Assembly (NCBI GenBank): GCA_947565475.1
Contig: CANOGI010000026.1
Coordinates: forward strand, 1 to 14,087
Source of the DNA: an uncultured Eubacteriaceae bacterium
GTDB lineage: Bacteria > Bacillota > Clostridia > Lachnospirales > CAG-274
DNA: 14,087 bases
Direction of reading: 5' to 3'
Positions 8,374-13,460 of the stretch are shown here, one piece after another (positions within the stretch are counted from its first letter, which is position 1; every line of letters starts with the position of its first letter). The position numbers and the translations under genes are program-made. The notes under the pieces are model-generated. The model had not been told where the DNA came from, did not search any database, and was given only the letters and a program-made list of their open reading frames with translations.

Positions 8374-9126
8374 ATGCCAAAAACCGAAGCGGAATTTGAG
8401 GATGTTTCCAAACTTCTCGGAAAACCTGTTTCAGAGCTTAAAATTAAGGCTAAAAATCTTAATGAGATTAATCCTATGATGGGACACAGGGGATGCCGTC
8501 TCGCTGTTACTTATCCTGAAATCGCGAAGATGCAGACTCGAGCTATTATTGAGGCAGCAATCAGCGTTAAAAAATCAAAAGGATTTGATATAAAAGCGGA
8601 AATTATGATTCCTCTTGTTTGTGAAATCAAAGAGCTTAAATATGTTAAAAATATTGTTGTGTCAACAGCCGACGAGATTATTGAGAAATCAGGAGTTAAA
8701 ATTGAGTATTCTGTCGGAACGATGATTGAGATTCCGAGAGCGGCTCTTCTCGCTGATGAAATCGCCACAGAGGCGGAGTTCTTCTCTTTTGGAACCAATG
8801 ACCTTACTCAAATGACTTACGGTCTCTCAAGAGATGACGCCGGAAAAATTTTAAATGATTATATCGATAAACATATATTTGAGGTTGACCCGACAGCCAG
8901 ACTTGATAAAAGCGGAGTGGGCTCTCTTGTGAAGATGGCTGCGGAAAAAGGCAGAAGTGTTCGTCCAGATATAAAACTCGGTATATGCGGAGAACACGGT
9001 GGAGACCCATCAAGTATTACTTTCTGTCATGATACAGGTCTTTCATATGTATCCTGTTCGCCTTACCGTGTGCCTATCGCGAGATTAGCCGCAGCTCAGG
9101 CTCAAATTAAAAACCCTAGAAAATAA
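8374..9126 (+). CDS. ppdK: PPDK C-terminal fragment (PEP/pyruvate-binding barrel)
   Basis: 250 aa from the first ATG; the homologous frame reaches back to the histidine codon at 8365 (HEFMP). It holds the rest of the PEP/pyruvate barrel: NPMMGHRGCRL, MIEIPRAALLADEIA with the metal-binding glutamate (E745 in whole-enzyme numbering), FGTNDLTQMTYGLSRDDA (N768), and GICGEHGGDPSS with the proton-donor cysteine (C831), ending SPYRVPIARLAAAQAQ. No ribosome site precedes ATG 8374, so independent translation is doubtful; re-initiation after the nearby TGA (8367-8369) is the only easy route. Most likely it is simply the tail of the broken gene. Confidence 0.7.
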   Translation: MPKTEAEFEDVSKLLGKPVSELKIKAKNLNEINPMMGHRGCRLAVTYPEIAKMQTRAIIEAAISVKKSKGFDIKAEIMIPLVCEIKELKYVKNIVVSTADEIIEKSGVKIEYSVGTMIEIPRAALLADEIATEAEFFSFGTNDLTQMTYGLSRDDAGKILNDYIDKHIFEVDPTARLDKSGVGSLVKMAAEKGRSVRPDIKLGICGEHGGDPSSITFCHDTGLSYVSCSPYRVPIARLAAAQAQIKNPRK

Positions 9127-9157
9127 AGGTTTATATAAAGCAGACGCTGATTAATTT

Positions 9158-9223
9158 AAGGAAACACTGATTAATTTAAAAGTCTTAGATGATTTTTGAC
9201 TTTTTTTAAATCAGTGTTTCCTT
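9158..9223. terminator. Long hairpin after ppdK, likely terminator
   Basis: Two arms of about 26 bases, AAGGAAACACTGATT... (9158-9184) and GACTTTTTTTAAATCAGTG... to CCTT (9198-9223), with a 13-base loop. The left arm is partly a direct duplication: CTGATTAATTTAA occurs at 9147-9159 and again at 9167-9179. The T-tract lies inside the stem rather than after it, so this could instead be a small palindromic element. Confidence 0.5.
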
Positions 9224-9280
9224 AACAATATAAGATTTACACAGTCCTCTGATTACGAACGCGATATGAAAATATTTTTG

Positions 9281-9309
9281 TTGAAAAATAGTTTCATATA
9301 GTGTAAAAT
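9281..9309 (+). promoter_or_regulatory. Probable sigma-A promoter for the PocR gene and its leader
   Basis: TTGAAA (9281-9286), a 17-base spacer, then TAAAAT (9304-9309) preceded by TG. Transcription would start near 9316, about 10 bases before the first helix of the folded leader and about 243 bases before the start codon. Confidence 0.55.
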
Positions 9310-9325
9310 GATATTAATAACAAAT

Positions 9326-9472
9326 ATATAGCGAACTTATATTAATCTCAAATTTTTAAATTGAGATTGTCGTTAAAAATAGGTATAGACGGAGAGGCGG
9401 AGAAATACTTATATAAGAGGAGCTTAAACAGGTTATTAACGTGTCATTAAACGCTGTTTTTTGTCGCTATAT
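9326..9472 (+). ncRNA. Candidate structured leader RNA upstream of the PocR gene
   Basis: A closing helix pairs ATATAGCGA (9326-9334) perfectly with TCGCTATAT (9464-9472). Inside it lie three hairpins: AATCTCAA/TTGAGATT (9344-9368); ATAGGTAT/ATACTTAT (9379-9386 with 9405-9412, one G-U pair) with a purine-rich loop; and AAACAG/CTGTTT (9426-9459), ending in six T. The result is a multi-branch fold in the 5' leader, with a terminator-like last hairpin whose T-run comes just before the closing strand. I do not recognise a known riboswitch class. The fold was found by eye without energy calculation. Confidence 0.33.
9426..9462 (+). terminator. Terminator-like hairpin inside the PocR leader
   Basis: AAACAG pairs with CTGTTT, continued inward by GTT/AAC and TTAA/TTAA, and is followed by TTTTTT (9457-9462). 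It could end a short leader transcript or act as an attenuator for the gene at 9559. Confidence 0.4.
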
Positions 9473-9558
9473 TTTATTTTTATAAATTATACCTAAATTT
9501 CAGTATTTATGAGAATTTTTAAGATTTATACAAAATACATAGAAAAGAGGAACTGATT

Positions 9559-10554
9559 ATGGAAAATTTAAAGTTAACTGATGTAATTGATATTAACTAT
9601 CTTCAGGCCGTTCAGGACGCTTTTTCCGACGCTACGGGCATGGCTTCGATTTCTGTTGACACGTCGGGTGTTGGTATAACAAAACCGAGTAATTTTCATG
9701 ATTTTTGTATGAAATATACAAGAGGCTGTTCTGAAGGGTTAAGAAGGTGTGAAGACTGCGACAGACGGGGCGGCGAGGAGTCGCTCTCTACAGGTCGGCC
9801 AGCTGTTTATCCCTGTCATGCGGGGCTTACCGATTTTGGTGTTCCGATTATTATGGGTGGAAAACACATTGGAAGTATTATTGGCGGTCAGGTTATTACT
9901 CACGAGCCTGATGAGGAATATTTCAGGGGGGTTGCCAGGGAGCTTGGAATAAATCCTGACGAGTATATTGAGGCTGTTAGAAAAATTCCTATTTTAACGG
10001 ACAAACAAGTAAGAGGGGCGGCGAATCTTTTAGGTCTTATCGCTACAAAGATATGCGAGCAGGCTAATGTTACTTTTAAACTTGAGGAAGACAATAAGAT
10101 TGTTGAGGAAAATATTAGCTCAATAAAAGAAATTTTAAAAGAGTTTTATGAGGATTCAGAAACTCTTAACAGAAGCCAAACTGAACTTGCCGCGGAAATT
10201 GATAAAATTACAAAATTACTTAAAGAGATAAACAATGTGGCTAAACTTGTTTCATCTATTGCCGATGAAACTCAGATGATAAGTTTTAATGCTTCTATTG
10301 AGGCCGCGAGAGCGGGTGAGCAGGGAAAAAGCTTTACTATTATCGCGGGAGAGATCAGGAATCTTTCCGAGCAATCTAAGGATATGGTGGCGAGCGTTCA
10401 GTCATTTACTTCTAATATAGGAAGTTCTGTTCAAAAAACAAGTGCCCACAGCAAAAAATGTATTGAGGCTATAAATAACGAGCTTGAGGGGCTTAAGGTT
10501 ATTGAGGACGGAGTCAATAAAATAAAAGAACGTCTTGAGAAAAAATATAAATAA
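9559..10554 (+). CDS. Soluble PocR-domain chemoreceptor-like protein
   Basis: 331 aa, with no signal peptide or membrane segment. Residues about 5-170 form a PocR-type sensory domain, with the family's cysteine pattern C50, C57, C64, C67 (RRCEDCDRR) and C86 (YPCHAGLTDFGVPI), plus GGKHIGSIIGGQV. Coiled coil follows, then an MCP signalling tip at about 233-273 (IADETQMISFNASIEAARAGEQGKSFTIIAGEIRNLSEQS), the part that binds CheW/CheA in chemoreceptors. The hairpin around the tip is short and there is no HAMP domain. AGAGGA precedes ATG 9559. PocR domains are linked to small-molecule sensing such as propanediol-type compounds, while the cysteines could hold metal or respond to redox. It may feed a chemosensory array or act alone; the ligand is unknown. 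Confidence 0.85.
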   Translation: MENLKLTDVIDINYLQAVQDAFSDATGMASISVDTSGVGITKPSNFHDFCMKYTRGCSEGLRRCEDCDRRGGEESLSTGRPAVYPCHAGLTDFGVPIIMGGKHIGSIIGGQVITHEPDEEYFRGVARELGINPDEYIEAVRKIPILTDKQVRGAANLLGLIATKICEQANVTFKLEEDNKIVEENISSIKEILKEFYEDSETLNRSQTELAAEIDKITKLLKEINNVAKLVSSIADETQMISFNASIEAARAGEQGKSFTIIAGEIRNLSEQSKDMVASVQSFTSNIGSSVQKTSAHSKKCIEAINNELEGLKVIEDGVNKIKERLEKKYK

Positions 10555-10556
10555 TA

Positions 10557-10594
10557 TTTTTATCGGCGTGCCTGTATAGGGTATGCCGATAAAA
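10557..10594. terminator. Strong hairpin between the PocR gene and DUF4321
   Basis: TTTTATCGGCGTGCC pairs with the bases running GG(G)TATGCCGATAAAA, about 15 pairs including two G-U and one bulge, with loop TGTATAG. The U/A ends lie within the stem, so it can act on either strand. It starts 2 bases after the PocR stop and likely ends that transcript. Confidence 0.5.
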
Positions 10595-10627
10595 TGTTTA
10601 TAAATATTTTATTGAAAGGGTTAATTA

Positions 10628-10885
10628 ATGGGAAGTGTAAATAAAAATATTTGGGTATTCATTATTATTATGGCCGCCGGACTTGTTATAGGAGGTTTTA
10701 TAGGGACAATTTTTGAGAGTATTCCGTATTGTTCGTGGCTTAATTACGGAAAAACCTTTGGTTTAGACCAGCCGGTTGTTTTAAATCTTGATATAATTGT
10801 CCTTTCGTTTTCTTTTTCATTAAAGTTTTCTATTTCAGGGATTATCGGTATGATTATCGCTATTATTGTTTATAAAAAAATATAA
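10628..10885 (+). CDS. DUF4321 small membrane protein
   Basis: 85 aa with two membrane helices, at about 8-30 (WVFIIIMAAGLVIGGFIG) and 56-83. Between and at the helices are SWLNYGKTFGLDQPVVLNLDI and LKFSISGIIGMIIAIIVYKKI, which match the pattern of the clostridial DUF4321 family. That family is usually encoded directly before maf, as here: the stop at 10885 abuts the AAGGAG of maf. AAAGGG at 10615-10620 is the ribosome site. The function is unknown; linkage to Maf and to rod-shape/division genes in clostridia is family knowledge and says little about mechanism. Confidence 0.85.
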   Translation: MGSVNKNIWVFIIIMAAGLVIGGFIGTIFESIPYCSWLNYGKTFGLDQPVVLNLDIIVLSFSFSLKFSISGIIGMIIAIIVYKKI

Positions 10886-10897
10886 AGGAGTTTTAAA

Positions 10898-11494
10898 ATG
10901 TCTATGTTTATTTTGGCCTCATCTTCTCCGAGAAGGCGCGATATTTTAAATCAAATCGGCATTGAGTTTAGAGTTGCCGAAAGCAACATTGATGAAAAGG
11001 TATCGGGAAAACACTCACCTGAAGAATATGTTGAGATTTTGGCGGAGAGAAAGGCAGAGGTTGTTTTTAATAATATTTCGGAAGAAGAAGAGGAAGTTGT
11101 CGTTATTGGGGCGGATACTATAGTTGTTTATAATGATGAGATTCTTGGGAAGCCGAATGATAAAAAAGACGCTTTTAACACGCTTAGAATGCTTCAGGGG
11201 GATAAGCACAGTGTTTATACGGGAATAAGCGTTTTTTATAAAAATAATGATGGCGTGATCAAAAAAACGGATTCCGATAAAACAGATGTTTATATGCTAC
11301 CTTTAACTGACGGTGAAATTTTAAATTACATAGAATCTGAGGAACCTTTGGACAAAGCGGGTTCCTATGCTGTTCAAGGGAAAGGAGCGGTTATTATAGA
11401 AAAAATAGAGGGGGATTTTTATACTGTTGTAGGATTATCTCCCGCTAAGTTATATAAAATATTTAGTGGTATGGGGATAAAAATTAAGTTTTAA
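10898..11494 (+). CDS. maf: Maf nucleoside-triphosphate pyrophosphatase (dTTP/UTP type)
   Basis: 198 aa, full length. Maf proteins hydrolyse non-canonical or excess nucleotides (dTTP, UTP and modified forms) to monophosphates in the cytoplasm, and their overexpression blocks septation. Visible motifs are the N-terminal substrate loop LASSSPRRRDIL (6-17), the catalytic aspartate D73 in GADTIVV, LGKPNDKKDA, and the C-terminal signature KAGSYAVQGKGAVIIEKIEGDFYTVVGL (153-180). The last is characteristic of the YhdE-like dTTP/UTP branch rather than YceF. AAGGAG lies 7 bases before ATG 10898; the following in-frame ATG (Met3) is an alternative start. It is co-transcribed with the DUF4321 gene 12 bases upstream. 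Confidence 0.93.
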   Translation: MSMFILASSSPRRRDILNQIGIEFRVAESNIDEKVSGKHSPEEYVEILAERKAEVVFNNISEEEEEVVVIGADTIVVYNDEILGKPNDKKDAFNTLRMLQGDKHSVYTGISVFYKNNDGVIKKTDSDKTDVYMLPLTDGEILNYIESEEPLDKAGSYAVQGKGAVIIEKIEGDFYTVVGLSPAKLYKIFSGMGIKIKF

Positions 11495-11561
11495 GATGGT
11501 GATTTTTTAAATATTTTTATAGCTTAAAATTAAATAGGTTTGTATAATTTATTTTGTATAT

Positions 11562-11603
11562 AAAATGGGGGTGTGAAAAATTTATTTTTCACACCCCCAT
11601 TTT
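11562..11603. terminator. Perfect 19-bp palindrome, likely maf terminator
   Basis: AAAATGGGGGTGTGAAAAA (11562-11580), loop TTTA, then its exact inverse (11585-11603). On the + strand the arm ends in TTTT, and on the - strand equally, so it can terminate both ways. It follows maf by 67 bases. It is also the first of a run of hairpins, so it may belong to a larger repeat. Confidence 0.6.
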
Positions 11604-11925
11604 GCAGGAAATGTACCCATTTCCTGCAAATTGTTTAAGGAAAGAACCAGCCATGTTTTTTCCGAACCAAAAACCGGTGCGAAAAAAGTTCCTGTCCTCA
11701 GACGAGCAAAGCCCGCTTTGCGGATTTTAGCCTACGGCGTAGCAAAAATAAAATTTGAAAGAGTTTTTAATTTTCTTTCAGATAAATTTTATTTTTTCAC
11801 AGCCCATTATATTCGGGAGGAGTGTAAACTCACTCCGAATACAAGGGCGAATACTGTCCTTGGTTACGAGAATTTTTATTATACTTCTTTCGAAACTTCA
11901 TACTGATAGAAGTATCGAAAGAAAA

Positions 11926-12011
11926 AAATATTTCACTCAATGCTTCTTAACGCTTTCGGCGTTTAAAAAACAAAACGCCTTTCGCTAAAGCATTGAATAA
12001 AATATTTTTTT
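11926..12011 (+). terminator. Compound stem-loop with T-run
   Basis: AAATATTT-CAC-TCAATGCTT (11926-11945) pairs with AAGCATTGA-ATA-AAATATTT (11988-12007), two helices around a 3x3 internal loop, followed by T7 (12005-12011). The apical part contains AACGC/GCGTT and GGCGTTT/AAACGCC, which compete with each other. It is terminator-like in shape. Confidence 0.35.
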
Positions 12012-12072
12012 AGTGGATAGTCGTAATTTTACAGTTTCGAAAGAAGTCTATTATACAGAAATTCGAGTAGTC

Positions 12073-12101
12073 TTGACTATATATTATATCTTGTGTATAT
12101 T
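12073..12101 (+). promoter_or_regulatory. Distal promoter-like site upstream of lacI-type gene
   Basis: TTGACT (12073-12078), a 17-base spacer, then TATATT (12096-12101). It lies about 100 bases upstream of a better promoter at 12177. It may be a second start for the repressor gene or fortuitous in AT-rich DNA. Confidence 0.35.
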
Positions 12102-12176
12102 CTGTGACAGCCTCATTTATTGGGTATTTTGAAAACACATTGTAAAGCGTCGATGACATGGAAACTAATTTTATTG

Positions 12177-12205
12177 TTGACAATTATTATTTAAAGAGGT
12201 ATAAT
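12177..12205 (+). promoter_or_regulatory. Consensus sigma-A promoter of the LacI-type gene
   Basis: TTGACA (12177-12182), exactly 17 bases, then TATAAT (12200-12205): a full-consensus promoter. Transcription should start near 12212, so the operator at 12218-12232 covers the first transcribed bases. This is ideal for repression of an otherwise very strong promoter. Confidence 0.8.
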
Positions 12206-12217
12206 TTAATTATAAAA

Positions 12218-12232
12218 TAGAAACGTTTTCAA
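12218..12232. promoter_or_regulatory. LacI-type operator before the repressor gene
   Basis: TAGAAACGTTTTCAA, a near-palindrome with the central CG typical of LacI-family sites. Nearly the same sequence, with the same left flank (TAAAATAGAAACGTTT), precedes the glycoside hydrolase gene at 13430, implying autoregulation by the adjacent repressor. A CcpA cre site is the alternative reading, as cre shares the AARCG core. Confidence 0.65.
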
Positions 12233-12247
12233 AAGAGAGGGATTTAA

Positions 12248-13186
12248 GTGGTGACTATAAAAGACGTGGCTAAAGAAGCGGGAGTTGGCGTCGGTACTGT
12301 TTCCCGATATATCAACGGCGACGCCGCTGTTAAAACAAAAAATAGGATTTTGATTGACGACGCCGTTAAAAAATTAGGCTATGAGGTAAACGCTATCGCC
12401 AGAAGTATGAAAACTCAGAAAACAATGACAATAGGAGTTATTGTACATACTCTCGCGAATATGTTCAGTATGAAAGTTATTGAGAATATTGAGAATGTCG
12501 TCTCGAAAGCGGGCTATAGCGTTATCGTGGCGGGATGCGGGGGAGACGAGAAATTACAGAGAGAAAAAATAATGGAAATGAGAAAGAGAATGGTAGACGG
12601 AATTGTTATTATGCCTGTGGCGAGAAATTCCCAAAAGATTAAAAATATTGTCGGGGATACGGCTTGTATATTGGTAGACAGGCTTCTCGACAAAAATATT
12701 TTTGATTCTGTTACTGTTGACAACGAAACGATAGTATACGAGAAAATGAGCGAGGTTATAAAACTTGGATTTAAGAAATTCGCCATTATTGAGGGACCTG
12801 AAAACGTATCCAACGCTGAGGAGAGAAAAAAAGGCTTTTACAAAGCCCTTGAGAAAAACAACATTAAGCGTGTGTTTTCTATTTCTGCTGACTATGATAT
12901 AAACGGGGGATTTGACGCAATGAGAAAAGTTCTTGAGAACGGTGATACGGAAGCGGTTTTCATATCAAATTATGAGCAACTCGTCGGAGGTCTTAAAGCC
13001 CTTAATGGAAGCGACGAGAAAATATACATTATTGGATTTGACGGGATTGAGTTTCCGTGGCTTTTAGACAATCCTTTCACATTTATTGAGCAGCCTATTG
13101 AGGAAATAGGGAAAAGAGCCGCTAATCTTTTGCTTGAGAGAATCTCAAAACCCGATATGGAGATAAAAAACATAGTTATAAGGTAA
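12248..13186 (+). CDS. LacI-family transcriptional regulator
   Basis: 312 aa, slightly shorter than the usual 330-340. The N-terminal helix-turn-helix is classical (MVTIKDVAKEAGVGVGTVSRYINGD, 1-25), followed by hinge helix NAIARSMKTQKT (48-59), with methionine where most members have leucine. A periplasmic-binding-protein-like ligand domain begins at TIGVIV (61) and includes ILVDR, VTVDNE, IIGFDGIEFPWLLDNPFTFIEQPIEEIGKRAANLL. GTG 12248 is placed 7-9 bases after AAGAGAGGG; GTG 12251 is an alternative. It is probably a repressor of itself and of the glycoside hydrolase gene downstream, since both carry the same operator. The ligand is likely a sugar, plausibly a fucose-containing one judging from the neighbour, which is inference. 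Confidence 0.93.
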   Translation: MVTIKDVAKEAGVGVGTVSRYINGDAAVKTKNRILIDDAVKKLGYEVNAIARSMKTQKTMTIGVIVHTLANMFSMKVIENIENVVSKAGYSVIVAGCGGDEKLQREKIMEMRKRMVDGIVIMPVARNSQKIKNIVGDTACILVDRLLDKNIFDSVTVDNETIVYEKMSEVIKLGFKKFAIIEGPENVSNAEERKKGFYKALEKNNIKRVFSISADYDINGGFDAMRKVLENGDTEAVFISNYEQLVGGLKALNGSDEKIYIIGFDGIEFPWLLDNPFTFIEQPIEEIGKRAANLLLERISKPDMEIKNIVIR

Positions 13187-13198
13187 TAAAAATTATAT

Positions 13199-13350
13199 TA
13201 TAGTCAATAAACTTAAAAAAATAAAAAGGAGACGGACAGAAAATTATTTTTACGATGCGGCGGGGGGACAGTATAGCCGGACGGTATGCTGATTGACGAT
13301 AACGCTCTAAAAAGGATTTTTTGCCGTCGAACTTATTTATATAAAATATA
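13199..13350 (+). repeat. Intergenic repeat family, copy D (~152 bp, right end decayed)
   Basis: It begins TATAGTCAATAAACTTAAAA 12 bases after the lacI-type stop. The internal helix is AGAAAAT (13238-13244) with ATTTTTT (13316-13322), extended by GACGG (13231-13235) with CCGTC (13324-13328); these bases differ from the other copies yet still pair. Core motifs GGTATGCTGATTGACGATAA and GTCGAACTT are retained. The right terminal repeat is no longer recognisable (ends about 13350). It separates the repressor from the gene it probably controls. Confidence 0.75.
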
Positions 13351-13363
13351 ATGGATTATGGGT

Positions 13364-13420
13364 AATAAAATATTAAGACTTTTTTGTTTTTATATACGCC
13401 GTGAAGAAGTCTTATTTTAT
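13364..13420. other. Hairpin before the GH95 operator
   Basis: ATAAAATA-TT-AAGACTT on the left pairs with AAGTCTTATTTTAT (13407-13420), with a loop of about 25 bases. No convincing -35/-10 pair could be placed upstream of the hydrolase gene, so either transcription comes from the repressor promoter or the promoter is weak or activator-dependent. Confidence 0.35.
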
Positions 13421-13429
13421 CAAATAAAA

Positions 13430-13443
13430 TAGAAACGTTTCTA
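13430..13443. promoter_or_regulatory. Perfect palindromic LacI-type operator before the GH95 gene
   Basis: TAGAAACGTTTCTA is an exact 14-base palindrome with central CG, ending 3 bases before AGGGAGGA and 17 bases before GTG 13461. It matches the site upstream of the LacI-type gene at 11 of 14 positions or better and shares its flanks. Confidence 0.75.
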
Positions 13444-13460
13444 AAAGGGAGGACGGTTTT

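Larger units (their letters stand above)
6507..9126 (+). pseudogene. ppdK: ppdK: pyruvate, phosphate dikinase broken by a frameshift
   Basis: Pyruvate phosphate dikinase interconverts ATP + pyruvate + phosphate with AMP + PEP + pyrophosphate, and in clostridia serves glycolysis/gluconeogenesis. The gene reads as two pieces in different frames. The first ends ...RPVTVRLLT-stop, while the +1 frame continues with HEFMPKTEAEFED. The family motif here is RLLDPPLHEF, so DPPL is missing and 11 bases appear lost at about 8361-8365. Restoring 11 bases gives 876 aa, close to the clostridial length. It also puts the downstream catalytic residues exactly at E745, N768 and C831, the numbers of the Clostridium symbiosum enzyme; upstream, H455, R561 and R617 already match. 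Both halves are otherwise well conserved, so the lesion is recent or an assembly error. Confidence 0.85.
11562..12047. repeat. Hairpin-dense non-coding block
   Basis: Consecutive dyads: 11562-11603; TTTGCAGGAAATG/CATTTCCTGCAAA (11601-11630, perfect 13 bp); GCAAAG/CTTTGC (11706-11721); a CTACG/CGTAG dyad (about 11732); AAAATAAAATTT/AAATTTTATTTT (11745-11795); ATTCGG/CCGAAT with GAGTG/CTCAC-type inner pairs (11811-11840); ACAAGG/CCTTGG (about 11841-11862); and a compound stem at 11926-12007. ACTTCTTTCGAAACT (11883-11897) recurs inverted and perfect at 12033-12047. Open frames here (for example 11631-11906) have no ribosome site and no recognisable family. It looks like a decayed mosaic of palindromic repeats or a miniature element. 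Confidence 0.5.

Noticed and set aside
8355..8376. Programmed +1 frameshift in ppdK
   Set aside because: A shift alone would still leave out four residues (DPPL) of an almost invariant loop. No stimulator is evident, and the 11-base arithmetic fits a deletion or assembly error better.
11631..11988. Two overlapping open frames (11631-11906 and 11755-11988) that could be small genes
   Set aside because: Neither has a ribosome site, the products have no recognisable fold or family, and both run across strong hairpins in a non-coding block.
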